Shown here in pieces: positions 24,575-33,879 of a stretch of DNA of 64,000 nt. The stretch is from Dinoroseobacter sp049800835 (GTDB taxonomy: Bacteria > Pseudomonadota > Alphaproteobacteria > Rhodobacterales > Rhodobacteraceae). Location: NCBI RefSeq assembly GCF_049800835.1, contig NZ_JBNAFU010000002.1:62001-126000 (forward strand), in the 5' to 3' direction. A model generated the notes under the pieces. That model ran no database searches. It was not told the origin of the DNA and saw only the letters and a program-made list of their open reading frames with translations. Every line of letters begins with the position of its first letter. The first letter of the stretch is position 1. The position numbers and the translations under genes were made by a program.

Positions 24575-25890
24575 TGGATCCGCTTTCACTTGGCGCGCTG
24601 GTCGCCGTCGGAACCATCCTCGTGCTGTTCTCCGGCGTGTCGGTGGCCGTTGGACTGCTGATCGTTTCCGCCGGGTTCCTGGTCATCTTCGACGGCATGC
24701 GGTCGCTGGAACTGATGCCCGAGATTTTCTTCGGCAAGCTCAACAATTTTGCACTGCTGTCGATCCCCATGTTCATCATAATGGGCGCTTCGATCGCCTC
24801 AACCCGGGCAGGCGCGGACCTCTATGAGGCGCTGGAGCGCTGGTTGACCCGCGTTCCCGGCGGTCTGGTTATCTCCAACCTCGGGGCATGTGCACTGTTT
24901 TCGGCAATGTCTGGCTCCAGCCCCGCGACCTGCGCGGCCATCGGCAAGATGGGCATCCCCGAGATGCGCAAGCGTGGCTATTCTGACGAGGTCGCGTCCG
25001 GCTCTATCGCAGCGGGCGGCACGCTGGGCATCCTGATCCCCCCATCCGTTACGATGATTGTCTACGGGATCGCCACGGAAACCTCTATCGGGCGGCTGTT
25101 TCTGGCGGGCGTCTTTCCGGGGCTGATGCTGGTCGGACTGTTCATGGCCTGGTCGCTCTATTCCACTTGGGCGTCGGGCAACGCGCAGGTTCTGACCAAG
25201 ACCGTCTACACGTGGAAGCAGAAGTTCGAGATCCTGCCCCGCGTGGTCCCGTTCATCGTCATCATCATCGGGGTGCTCTACGCCATGTACGGCGGCATCG
25301 CGACCCCGTCCGAGACGGCGGCTGTGGGCGCGCTGATGTGCTTGCTGATTGCCGTGATCATCTACAAGCTCTGGTCCCCGCAAAAGCTGTGGCACATCCT
25401 GCGCGACAGCACCAAGGAGTCTGTGATGATCCTGTTCATCATCGGGGCAGCGGGTGTGTTCAGCTATATGCTCAGCTCTCTTTTCATCACGCAGGCGATT
25501 GCCGAGTGGATCGGGACGCTGGATGTGAACCGCTGGGTGCTGATGTTCGCGGTCAATATCTTCCTGCTGATTGCCGGGTTCTTCCTGCCGCCGGTCGCCG
25601 TGATCCTGATGGCGGCGCCGATCCTGCTGCCGATCATCATCGCTGCGGATTTCGATCCGATCTGGTTTGCCGTGATCCTGACGATCAACATGGAGATCGG
25701 CCTGATCTCCCCACCTGTGGGACTCAACCTGTATGTCATCAACGGGATCGCACCGGACATCAAACTGAAGACAATCCTGAAAGGCTCCTTGCCGTTTGTG
25801 GCCTGCATGGTCATTGCGATCCTGCTCTTGTGCTTCTTTCCGGGCATTGCGACATGGTTGCCTGACACAGTCATGGGGCCACGGTCATGA
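24574..25890 (+). CDS. dctM: TRAP transporter large permease subunit DctM
   Basis: The 438-residue permease has about twelve helices. The conserved stretches LLSIPMFIIMGASIA, GSSPATCAAIGKMGIPEM, AAGGTLGILIPPSVTMIVYG and the late GLISPPVGLNLYVI are all present. The two GxxxPPS/PPVGLN hairpins line the transport path. AGGAGG precedes the ATG. The stop overlaps the next gene's start (ATGA), tying transport to malonyl-CoA decarboxylase translation. Confidence 0.95.
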   Translation: MDPLSLGALVAVGTILVLFSGVSVAVGLLIVSAGFLVIFDGMRSLELMPEIFFGKLNNFALLSIPMFIIMGASIASTRAGADLYEALERWLTRVPGGLVISNLGACALFSAMSGSSPATCAAIGKMGIPEMRKRGYSDEVASGSIAAGGTLGILIPPSVTMIVYGIATETSIGRLFLAGVFPGLMLVGLFMAWSLYSTWASGNAQVLTKTVYTWKQKFEILPRVVPFIVIIIGVLYAMYGGIATPSETAAVGALMCLLIAVIIYKLWSPQKLWHILRDSTKESVMILFIIGAAGVFSYMLSSLFITQAIAEWIGTLDVNRWVLMFAVNIFLLIAGFFLPPVAVILMAAPILLPIIIAADFDPIWFAVILTINMEIGLISPPVGLNLYVINGIAPDIKLKTILKGSLPFVACMVIAILLLCFFPGIATWLPDTVMGPRS

Positions 25891-27128
25891 GCTTGATGGC
25901 GGATCTTCTCGGCACGGTTTTTGAACGGCGCTATCGCCCCGGGGCCCCGGACGGGCGGTCCCTCGTGGAGCTGTCGCAGGCCTTGCTGTCCAACTCGGGG
26001 GAGGTGTCGGGCGGTGCGCTGGCGCGCGCCTTGCTGGACCGGTACGAGGTCGCGGAGACGTCCGAGCGGGAGGCCTGGTTTGCCTTTCTCACGGATGAAC
26101 TGGACCTCGACGTGCCGACCCTGATGACACGGTTGCAGTCTTACGTGGAGACGCGTGATCCGTTGGAATACCGCAACCTGATGGCGGTTGCCGAACCACC
26201 CCGGCAGGAGCTGATCCGGCGCCTGAACCAGGTGCCGGGGGCGACGGCGCGGTTGGTGGGCCTGCGAGCCGAATTGCTGGCCCTTTTGCCTGACTGGCCG
26301 GCGCTGGCGCGCTTGGATACCGACATGCGGCACCTGTTTCGAAGCTGGTTCAATCGCGGGTTTCTGGTGCTGCGACCAATCACCTGGGAAAGCCCTGCGC
26401 ATATTCTGGAAAAGATCATCGCCTATGAGGCCGTGCATGCAATCGACAGCTGGTCTGACTTGCGCGCCAGACTTGAACCAGATGACCGGCGGTGTTTTGC
26501 GTTCTTCCACCCTTCCATGCCGGACGAGCCGTTGATTTTTGTCGAAGTGGCGCTGACCAAGGGCGTGCCGGGTTCGGTACAGGGGCTGTTGTCGGATGAT
26601 CGCGACCAACTGGCGGGCCGCGATGCCGATACGGCGGTCTTCTATTCTATTTCCAACTGCCAGGAAGGGCTTGCCGGGATCAGTTTCGGCAATTCCCTGA
26701 TCAAGCAGGTTGCCCGCGATCTTGCGCGGGACCTGCCGAACCTCGGGCGGTTTGTGACCCTGTCGCCTATCCCCGGGTTGATGAAATGGGTGTCGGAGGC
26801 ACAGGTCACATGGCCCGAGGAGGCCGATGCGCAGCGCGCTCTGGTGGCGCACTACCTGATCGGGGAAAAGGCGCGCGCGGGGCGTCCGCGCGATCCGGTG
26901 GCCCGGTTCCATCTGGGCAATGGTGCGCTTGTCCATCAAGTCCATGCAGCGGCGGATACATCAGAAAACGGGCTGCGCCAGTCCGGCGGGATGATGGTCA
27001 ATTATCTGTATGATCTGGACCGTGTGTCCGACAATCACGAGGCGTTTGTCAGCCGGGGGGAGGTTGCGGCCTCCAAGGAGGTGACAACGCTGGCGCGCAA
27101 GGCGGCGCCCCTCGTGAGCAAGACGTGA
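25887..27128 (+). CDS. matA: malonyl-CoA decarboxylase
   Basis: The 413-residue enzyme turns malonyl-CoA into acetyl-CoA and CO2. The N-terminal helical domain is followed by the catalytic domain, with RPITWESPAHILEKIIAYEA, FFHPSMPDEPLIFVEVALTK, VFYSISNCQEGLAGISFGNS and RFHLGNGALVHQVHAAAD, all characteristic of MCD. No mitochondrial-type targeting signal is seen. It overlaps dctM by four bases and is followed by matB after 12 bases. Confidence 0.95.
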   Translation: MSLMADLLGTVFERRYRPGAPDGRSLVELSQALLSNSGEVSGGALARALLDRYEVAETSEREAWFAFLTDELDLDVPTLMTRLQSYVETRDPLEYRNLMAVAEPPRQELIRRLNQVPGATARLVGLRAELLALLPDWPALARLDTDMRHLFRSWFNRGFLVLRPITWESPAHILEKIIAYEAVHAIDSWSDLRARLEPDDRRCFAFFHPSMPDEPLIFVEVALTKGVPGSVQGLLSDDRDQLAGRDADTAVFYSISNCQEGLAGISFGNSLIKQVARDLARDLPNLGRFVTLSPIPGLMKWVSEAQVTWPEEADAQRALVAHYLIGEKARAGRPRDPVARFHLGNGALVHQVHAAADTSENGLRQSGGMMVNYLYDLDRVSDNHEAFVSRGEVAASKEVTTLARKAAPLVSKT

Positions 27129-27140
27129 AGGAGGATTTCG

Positions 27141-28667
27141 ATGGTAAACCCCTTGTTTGATTCACTGTTCGGACGCCATTCCGGCAAACAGACGGCTTTT
27201 CTGTACCTGCCGGACGGGTCCGTGCTGACCCACGATGCGTTTCTGAAGCTGACGGCGCGATTTGCCCATGCCATCAAGGCCGCCGGGGTTGCGCCGGGGG
27301 ATCGGGTGGCCGTGCAGATCGCAAAGTCCCCCGAGGCTTTGGCGGTCTATGCCGCCTGCGTGCAATCGGGGGTGATTTTCCTGCCCTTGAACACGGCATA
27401 CACACCCGCAGAGCTTGAGTATTTCATCGGGAACTCCGGCGCGAAACTGGTTCTGTGCGACCCCCGCAACCTTGAGGCGCTGACGCCGGTCGCGACATCG
27501 CATGATGCCCGGCTGATGACTTTGGATGCCAATGGTGACGGAAGCTTCGCGACCGTGGCCATCGCCATGCCGGAGGTGTTCCCGACAGTTGCGCGGAGCA
27601 CCGATGACCTGGCTGCATTCCTGTACACATCCGGCACGACGGGGCGGTCAAAAGGCGCGATGCTGAGCCAGGGAAACCTGCTGTCCAATGCCGAGGTGCT
27701 GGTGGAGCATTGGCGGTTCACGCCTGAAGATGTGTTGCTGCATGCGTTGCCGATCTTCCATACGCACGGTCTGTTCGTCGCCACCAACATCATGCTGTTG
27801 GCCGGCGGTGCCATGATTTTCCTGCCGAAGTTCGACACCGATACAGTGATTGCCCGTTTGCCAGAAGCCACCGCGATGATGGGGGTGCCGACCTTCTACA
27901 CGCGACTTCTGGACGACCCGCGTTTCGACCGGGATCTGACGGCGCATATGCGGCTGTTCGTGTCCGGCTCGGCCCCGCTGCTGGCCGAGACCCACCGCCT
28001 CTTCGAGGCGCGGACAGGACACCGGATTCTTGAGCGCTACGGGATGACGGAAACCAACATGAACACCTCAAACCCCTACGACGGGGCGCGGCGGGCCGGG
28101 ACGGTTGGGTTCCCCTTGCCGGGCGTCGAGTTGAAGGTCACCGATCCCGAAAGCGGCGCCGCGCTGGCGCAGGGCGAGGTCGGCATGATCGAAGTGCGCG
28201 GGCCGAACGTGTTTCAGGGCTACTGGCAGATGCCCCAGAAGACCGCCGAAGAACTGCGGGCTGACGGGTTCTTCATTACCGGAGATCTGGGGCTGATCGA
28301 CGATCAGGGCTACGTTCAGATCGTCGGGCGCGGCAAGGACCTGATCATCTCGGGCGGGTACAACATCTACCCCAAGGAGGTTGAACTGGCGCTGGACGAC
28401 CAACCCGGTGTGCTCGAATCCGCCGTGATCGGCGCACCGCACCCGGATTTCGGGGAAAGCGTGGTTGCGGTTCTGGTGCCCGAGCCCGGACAGGCCGTGG
28501 ATACCGCCGCGATCGAGACCGATCTGCGCGGCAAGCTGGCCCGGTTCAAGCAACCCAAGAAGCTCGTGGTGATGGAAGCTCTGCCGCGCAACACGATGGG
28601 CAAGGTCCAGAAAAACGTGCTGCGTGACCAGTTCGCCGGTGTCTTTGACCCCTCCGCCGTGGGCTGA
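27141..28667 (+). CDS. matB: malonyl-CoA synthetase
   Basis: The 508-residue acyl-CoA ligase has the AMP-binding P-loop YTSGTTGRSKGAMLSQGN, ERYGMTETNMNTSNPYDGAR in the substrate pocket, GRGKDLIISGGYNIYPKEVE, and the C-terminal catalytic Lys in PRNTMGKVQKNVL. The Arg-containing TNPYDGARRAG-type segment matches malonate-binding MatB rather than acetate ligases. It activates imported malonate with ATP and CoA. MatA then decarboxylates the product to acetyl-CoA, completing the pathway in this operon. Confidence 0.94.
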   Translation: MVNPLFDSLFGRHSGKQTAFLYLPDGSVLTHDAFLKLTARFAHAIKAAGVAPGDRVAVQIAKSPEALAVYAACVQSGVIFLPLNTAYTPAELEYFIGNSGAKLVLCDPRNLEALTPVATSHDARLMTLDANGDGSFATVAIAMPEVFPTVARSTDDLAAFLYTSGTTGRSKGAMLSQGNLLSNAEVLVEHWRFTPEDVLLHALPIFHTHGLFVATNIMLLAGGAMIFLPKFDTDTVIARLPEATAMMGVPTFYTRLLDDPRFDRDLTAHMRLFVSGSAPLLAETHRLFEARTGHRILERYGMTETNMNTSNPYDGARRAGTVGFPLPGVELKVTDPESGAALAQGEVGMIEVRGPNVFQGYWQMPQKTAEELRADGFFITGDLGLIDDQGYVQIVGRGKDLIISGGYNIYPKEVELALDDQPGVLESAVIGAPHPDFGESVVAVLVPEPGQAVDTAAIETDLRGKLARFKQPKKLVVMEALPRNTMGKVQKNVLRDQFAGVFDPSAVG

Positions 28668-28676
28668 CGCGGGCCC

Positions 28677-31049
28677 TTAGGCCTGCGTTGGACTATCGGG
28701 CACGTCGTTCTCCGAGGGCGGCGTATCCAGTTCGACTGGTTTTGCCGTGGGCTCCGTGACGGGGGTTGTCTTGGACGTTTCGGGCTCCGACGTGTGGAGC
28801 ACGACCTGAACCGGCGGGGCGTTGCCGCTGCGATCCTCGCCGAAATAGAGGGTCTGGTGCGGGAACGGAATTTCGATGCCGCGCGCGTCGAAGATGACCT
28901 TGAGGTTGGCGTTATAGGCGCGGCCAATCCCCCATTGCTGTCCCGGCACGGTCTTGATCCGCGCGCGCAGAACGATGGCGCTGGCGTCAAACGAGTTGAG
29001 GCCGAACCACTCCAGATCGCCGAGGATGTGGCGCGAAAGTTCTTCGTCCTGCTGAAGCTGTTCGAACGCGTCGAACATCGCGATTTTCACCTCTTCGATG
29101 TCTTCGCGGTAGGCCACGCCCATATCGCAGACATAGTAGGAGAACTCGCGCATGTAGTTCGAGATCATGGCCGCGGACGAGAACGGGATCATGTGCACGA
29201 CGCCCTTGAGGTCGCGCAACGTGACCGAGCGAACGGTCAGTTTTTCCACCGTGCCCACAACGCCGCCGACATCCACGACATCGCCCACGTTCATCGCGTT
29301 TTCGAGCTGGATGAACACGCCGGTGATAATGTCTTCGACCATCTTCTGCGCACCAAAGGAAATCGCGAGGCCAAGCACACCGGCGGAGGCAAGGAGCGGG
29401 CCGATATCCAGCCCCAGCTGGCTGAGCGACAGCATCAGCGCAATGACCACGATCACGATGGTGAGCGCGTTGCGCAGCAGCGTAAGCAGGGTAATCGTGC
29501 GGGGTGTAGGCGCGCCGCCGACAAACGGGTTGAGTTGATAGTCCACCCAAGATGACAAGCTGAGATAGATCGCGATTGCGATCGCCGCAATGACACCCAC
29601 GCCAAAGAGCGCTGAAAGAAAGGCCGCCCCGGCATCGCTGCCGAAAATCCGGTATGGCGCAAAAAAGTCGAATGAGCTGATCAACGCCAGGACAACCACC
29701 ACGACAATGAGTACGCGAATGACCCCGAAAAACGCTGGAACAAGACGGTTCACACGCATTTCCAGCATAGGGAGGCTGGACGTGATGAAGCCGGGCAGTT
29801 TCAACCTTCGTTGAGACGCAGAGCGCGCAAAAGACGTGGCAAGGAACCCTAGGAACAGGATGGTCGCGAACTCGAGGGTCGAGTTCAGCATCGGCAAAAG
29901 TACGTTGCCGGTGTGGGTGCTGACGATAGCAAAAAGGATGAACAGGTAGATCAGGATGGGCACATGCCAGCGTTGTGCGATTGCGCCCATCGCTTGATCA
30001 AAGGCGCTTTCACCTTCGTTCTGGCGCAGCCAGTCCGCCACGTCTTTGCGCTTCAGGTAAACGACCACTATGGCGTAGAGGACGCTTATGCTGCCCAGCA
30101 AAGATGACAGGGCGCGACCAACGAAGATCGAGGTTTCTTCGGAGACCGCGGGAACGACAACGAGCTGCGCATAGCCAAGAAACAGGATCGAGATGGTCGC
30201 GAACCGTTGAAAACTGCGCGCACCGCGATCCGGCATGGGCAAGAGGCGCAATTCTGGCGTGGCGGGTGATGTAAAGAACCGCACCGCCGTTCGGATGAGT
30301 TCCACCACCACGAAGGCGCCAAGGTAGTTGGCCTGCATCTGGCTGGCTTCGGCCTCAGGATTGGTTGCAACGAAATAGGAGATCGTCGCGAAGCTCGCGA
30401 TGAATATTGGCGTAACCTGAAGAAGCGTCACGAGTGACCGTCGCCAAAGCTTGCCTAGCCACTGCTTTTCTCTTCCGGTTCTTGCAGCAATCCGGACAAG
30501 CGGAAAGACAGCAAACCGGACGGCGTAAAAGACCCCGTAGCTGACCAGAAAAATAACGGTCAATTCGGAAATGATGCGCCCGATGAAATTCCCGTCGAAC
30601 GCCCTGAGTGCGAGCTGCGTATTGTATGGGATACGCTCCATCCTCGTGAAGAACCCTTGCACTTCATCAACGACGTTTTCGCGGAGCCCGCGCAGAATCG
30701 TGAGGCCTATGTTGATCTCGGCCGGGTCGGTCTCGGGTTCCGCCGCTGGCGCTTGTGCTGGTGGTACGGCAGGCGGCGTGGCTGCGCGTTCAAGATCACG
30801 AATGAGCGCCTCGCGCGCTTCGGGGTCGCGCAGGATGTTCGCGAGGTCCTGCGCGGCTTGTGACGGGGTGGCCTCGTTCGTGTCGGGCGGTGCGCCTGCC
30901 TCAGGTGCGGGTTCGGATGACGTGCCGGGCACGCCCGGGATCGGGAAAGTTGACTGCGCGTTCAACGATGGCGCTAGCATGACCATCACAAAGAAGATGC
31001 CCAGGAACCAGATGGTGCATCCGCGCAGAGAAAAACCGTATGCCTTCAT
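28677..31049 (-). CDS. large MscS family mechanosensitive channel
   Basis: The 790-residue protein has a signal peptide (WFLGIFFVMVMLAPSLNAQ), a Pro/Ala-rich periplasmic stretch to about residue 110, and then many membrane helices. The MscS core is GLAISFGAQKMVEDIITGVF and QLENAMNVGDVVDVGGVVGT, followed by a cytoplasmic beta domain and a Pro/Thr-rich tail. It would open on membrane tension during osmotic downshock. The frame stays open further upstream through the tRNA gene, but that part reads antisense tRNA, so I start at ATG 31047-31049. It is convergent with matB at nine bases. Confidence 0.9.
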   Translation of the reverse strand: MKAYGFSLRGCTIWFLGIFFVMVMLAPSLNAQSTFPIPGVPGTSSEPAPEAGAPPDTNEATPSQAAQDLANILRDPEAREALIRDLERAATPPAVPPAQAPAAEPETDPAEINIGLTILRGLRENVVDEVQGFFTRMERIPYNTQLALRAFDGNFIGRIISELTVIFLVSYGVFYAVRFAVFPLVRIAARTGREKQWLGKLWRRSLVTLLQVTPIFIASFATISYFVATNPEAEASQMQANYLGAFVVVELIRTAVRFFTSPATPELRLLPMPDRGARSFQRFATISILFLGYAQLVVVPAVSEETSIFVGRALSSLLGSISVLYAIVVVYLKRKDVADWLRQNEGESAFDQAMGAIAQRWHVPILIYLFILFAIVSTHTGNVLLPMLNSTLEFATILFLGFLATSFARSASQRRLKLPGFITSSLPMLEMRVNRLVPAFFGVIRVLIVVVVVLALISSFDFFAPYRIFGSDAGAAFLSALFGVGVIAAIAIAIYLSLSSWVDYQLNPFVGGAPTPRTITLLTLLRNALTIVIVVIALMLSLSQLGLDIGPLLASAGVLGLAISFGAQKMVEDIITGVFIQLENAMNVGDVVDVGGVVGTVEKLTVRSVTLRDLKGVVHMIPFSSAAMISNYMREFSYYVCDMGVAYREDIEEVKIAMFDAFEQLQQDEELSRHILGDLEWFGLNSFDASAIVLRARIKTVPGQQWGIGRAYNANLKVIFDARGIEIPFPHQTLYFGEDRSGNAPPVQVVLHTSEPETSKTTPVTEPTAKPVELDTPPSENDVPDSPTQA

Positions 31050-31162
31050 GTCGGGTGTCACGCTTACCGATACCTCTGGTCTACACAAGCAAAAAGCTGG
31101 TGCCCGGCCAGCCACGATGCCGTGCGGCGTCCGGACGGAACAACAGAGAACGACGGAGGTTT

Positions 31163-31238
31163 TGGTGGAGCCTAGCGGGATCGAACCGCTGACCTCCTGC
31201 ATGCCATGCAGGCGCTCTCCCAGCTGAGCTAAGGCCCC
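31163..31238 (-). tRNA. tRNA-Ala (anticodon GGC)
   Basis: The reverse strand folds as a 76-base tRNA. The acceptor GGGGCCT pairs with AGGCTCC (one G-T), the D arm is GCTCAGCTGGGAGAGC, the anticodon stem CCTGC/GCAGG encloses ATGGCAT (anticodon GGC), and the T arm is GCGGTTCGATCCCGC. The CCA end is encoded. Confidence 0.97.
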
Positions 31239-31313
31239 GAACCGTGACGCGGCTTTTAGGGAAGGGGCGGAGCGGATGCAAGGGGATTCTCCTGCCCGAT
31301 CCGCCCGTTCAAA

Positions 31314-31652
31314 TCAGTCGTCGTCCTTGTCGCTGGCGACATCCGTGATGTCATCCAGCGAGACGTCATCATTGTCATCGTCGTCATCCAGCACGTCATC
31401 ACCGAGATCGACATCTGCATCGGTGTCGTCCTCCAGGATCACGTCATCGTCGTCATCCGTGTCGGGCTTGGCCTTGGCGGCGGCCTTCGACGCTTTGGCC
31501 GATTGCGCCAAAGCGACAGTCGACTTGCGACCGGTCTCAATTTCGACAACGTCGCCCGTGTAGGGGCTGACGATCGGGGAGCGGTTCATGTCATAGAACC
31601 GCTTGCCGGTTGTGGGGCACAGGCGTTTGACGCCCCAATCTTCCTTGGGCAT
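31314..31652 (-). CDS. TIGR02300 (FYDLN acid domain) family protein
   Basis: The 112-residue protein starts MPKEDWGVKRLCPTTGKRFYDMN, then SPIVSPYTGDVVEI, the alphaproteobacterial TIGR02300 signature; here FYDMN replaces FYDLN. After an Ala/Lys linker the last 50 residues are almost all Asp with a few Val and Leu, giving an extremely acidic tail. Function is unknown. It lies just downstream of tRNA-Ala on the same strand sense and is divergent from the YgjP-like protease. Confidence 0.93.
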   Translation of the reverse strand: MPKEDWGVKRLCPTTGKRFYDMNRSPIVSPYTGDVVEIETGRKSTVALAQSAKASKAAAKAKPDTDDDDDVILEDDTDADVDLGDDVLDDDDDNDDVSLDDITDVASDKDDD

Positions 31653-31758
31653 TCAGAAATCCTCTCGCTTGGGCATGGGCCTCAAGATCGGGGTCGGTTG
31701 CCACAATGGCAAGGGCATGTCAAAGCCTTTCGAAGGGCAAAAGCAGGGAACAGCGCCT

Positions 31759-32451
31759 ATGACCGAGATCGAACTGCCCGGCGACCCGAAGCTGCGCGTT
31801 CTACTGCGCGTCTCGGCACGGGCGCGGCGGTTCACGCTGCGGGTTTCGCGACTGGACGGACAGGTGACGCTGACCATGCCGAAAGGTGCGGCGCGGCAGG
31901 ATGCGGTTGCATTTGCTGAGGCCCAATCCGGCTGGATCGCAAGGCAGTTGGCGCGGCACACCCCCTCCGAAAAGGTCGGATTCGGTGTTCAGGTGCCGGT
32001 GGAAGGGCGACTTGCGCGGGTTGTGCCCACGGATGCCAGGCGCGGCGACCTGGCCGGTGACCTGATCGAAGTGCCCCGCAAGGCCCCGGCTGCCGGTGCA
32101 CATGTGGAGGCTTTGCTCAAAGCGTATGCCCGGGATCGCCTGCAGGCCGCCAGCACCCGCTATGCCGAAACGTTGGGGCGGCGGTATGCCTCGCTTACGT
32201 TGCGGGACACACGCTCGCGCTGGGGGTCGTGTTCCTCCGAGGGCAAACTGATGTATTCATGGCGGCTGATCATGGCGCCGCCGGAAGTTCTGGAATATGT
32301 CGCGGCGCACGAGGTCGCGCATCTGGCGGAAATGAACCATTCGCCTGCGTTCTGGGGAACGGTGGACCGGCTTTATCCCAACTACGAAGCACCGCGGGCC
32401 TGGCTGCGGCGTGAAGGCGCGGGGCTGCATCGCTATCGCTTCCGGGATTGA
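31759..32451 (+). CDS. YgjP/DUF45 family zinc metallopeptidase
   Basis: The 230-residue protein has the zinc motif YVAAHEVAHLAEMNHSPAFW (HExxH plus a downstream His), preceded by TRSRWGSCSSEGKLMYSWRL, the YgjP/DUF45 signature. The fold resembles SprT-type proteases. Start choice is uncertain. ATG 31759 has AGGGAA at good spacing; ATG 31717 would add 14 residues. The biological substrate is unknown. Confidence 0.85.
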   Translation: MTEIELPGDPKLRVLLRVSARARRFTLRVSRLDGQVTLTMPKGAARQDAVAFAEAQSGWIARQLARHTPSEKVGFGVQVPVEGRLARVVPTDARRGDLAGDLIEVPRKAPAAGAHVEALLKAYARDRLQAASTRYAETLGRRYASLTLRDTRSRWGSCSSEGKLMYSWRLIMAPPEVLEYVAAHEVAHLAEMNHSPAFWGTVDRLYPNYEAPRAWLRREGAGLHRYRFRD

Positions 32452-32482
32452 CCTGCGCGGTGCAGCGGGCTTCCCTGTGCAC

Positions 32483-33145
32483 ATGCTTCTCAATCAGAAA
32501 CCGACTGCGGACCAGAGCCCGACGCTACAGGCCGCGCATGACCGCGTCTATCGCACGCTGCGCACGCGGATCATGCACGGGGAACTCGAACCGGGCGAGG
32601 CGCTGACCCTGCGCGGTATCGGGAAGGAGTACGGGGTATCAATGACCCCCGCGCGCGAGGCCGTGCGCCGCCTGGCGGCCGAAGGTGCGCTGACATTGTC
32701 CAGTTCAGGCCGGGTCTCAACGCCCGAGTTAAATGCTGACCGGATCGAGGAACTGGCCGCTTTGCGCGCCTTGCTCGAGCCGGAGTTGTCGGCGCGCGCG
32801 ATGCCCCGGGCGCACATGGCCCTGATCGAGCGGCTGGAGATGATCCAGACCTCCATTGGGCAGGTCATCGCACGTGAGGATGCCGTTGGATATTTGCGGA
32901 CCAATCTGGAATTTCACCGCACGCTCTACCTGCGCGCGCAGGCCCCGGCCATTCTGGCCATGGCCGAGACGGTCTGGCTGCAACTCGGTCCGACGATGCG
33001 GAAACTCTATGGCCGTCTGCGCCGGACCGAGCCGCCGCATTACCACAAGCTGATCATCGCAGCGCTGAAGGCGGGCGACGAACCCGGCCTGCGTCTGTCC
33101 GTGCGTATGGACGTCACGCAGGGGCTCAAGCTCCTGACGACATGA
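32483..33145 (+). CDS. GntR family transcriptional regulator
   Basis: The 220-residue protein has a GntR winged helix (GEALTLRGIGKEYGVSMTPAREAVRRLAAEG) and an FCD-type C-terminal domain (YLRTNLEFHRTLYLRAQAP). It starts about 30 bases after the YgjP-like gene. Its last 20 bases overlap the 3' end of the convergent GST gene. Target genes are not evident from the neighbourhood. Confidence 0.85.
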   Translation: MLLNQKPTADQSPTLQAAHDRVYRTLRTRIMHGELEPGEALTLRGIGKEYGVSMTPAREAVRRLAAEGALTLSSSGRVSTPELNADRIEELAALRALLEPELSARAMPRAHMALIERLEMIQTSIGQVIAREDAVGYLRTNLEFHRTLYLRAQAPAILAMAETVWLQLGPTMRKLYGRLRRTEPPHYHKLIIAALKAGDEPGLRLSVRMDVTQGLKLLTT

Positions 33146-33821
33146 GGCGTTCCGGGAAGTCGATGTGGACATAGGCGCGTCTGTACGCCTCCTGCGGGCT
33201 ATCCTCCAGTCCGCGGGCGCGCCAAGCCAGAAAGTTCGGCTCGGCAAGATGCGCATTGATGTAGGCCACACCGGCCTCCGACACCGGCAGGCTGTATCCT
33301 GCGATCCGCATCGCGACCGGCGCATAGAACACATCCGCAAGGCTGTAGGCGCCGAACAGCCACGGGCCGTCCGCCGCGTGCTGGCGTGCAAGCCCCCAGA
33401 GCAATTCGATCCGGTTCAGATCGGCCTGCACGGCGTCACTGACCGGCACGCCGGAATAAGCCGTGCGCAGGTTCATCGGGCACGCCTCGCGCAGGGCGGA
33501 AAACCCGCTGTGCATCTCTGCGACGAGTGACCGTGCCAATGCGCGCGCGGTGGGGTCCTCGGGCCAGAACCCGGCCTTTGGATGTCGGGTGGCGAGTTCT
33601 TCGGCGATGGCAAGACTGTCGGTCAGGATACCACCTTCGGGCATCCGCGCCGCGGGCACGGTTCTGGCGGGGGCGTAGCGTTTCAGATCCTCGGTGAAAC
33701 CGGGCTGATAGAGGCGCGTGTCCTCTACCGTGACGGGGACATCGAACGCGGCAAAACACAGCCAGCCACGCAGCGACCATGAAGAATAGGATCTGTCAGC
33801 GATCAGGAGAGAATAGGACAT
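33126..33821 (-). CDS. glutathione S-transferase family protein
   Basis: The 231-residue protein starts LLIADRSYSSWSLRGWL, the thioredoxin-fold N-terminus with the catalytic Ser/Tyr position of bacterial GSTs. TDSLAIAEELATRHP binds the gamma-glutamyl part, and an all-helical C-terminal domain has FGAYSLADVFYAPVAMR. It would conjugate or reduce small electrophiles with glutathione. The substrate is unknown. Confidence 0.88.
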   Translation of the reverse strand: MSYSLLIADRSYSSWSLRGWLCFAAFDVPVTVEDTRLYQPGFTEDLKRYAPARTVPAARMPEGGILTDSLAIAEELATRHPKAGFWPEDPTARALARSLVAEMHSGFSALREACPMNLRTAYSGVPVSDAVQADLNRIELLWGLARQHAADGPWLFGAYSLADVFYAPVAMRIAGYSLPVSEAGVAYINAHLAEPNFLAWRARGLEDSPQEAYRRAYVHIDFPERLMSSGA

Positions 33822-33879
33822 GCGTGCAGCCTAGGCCCATAGAACGCAGGAACAAAACCAAAGCTTTTGAAGGTGTCCA

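Noticed and set aside
31050..31202. N-terminal extension of the MscS frame through the tRNA gene
   Set aside because: The extra residues are a translation of tRNA-Ala sequence; the signal peptide begins at ATG 31049.
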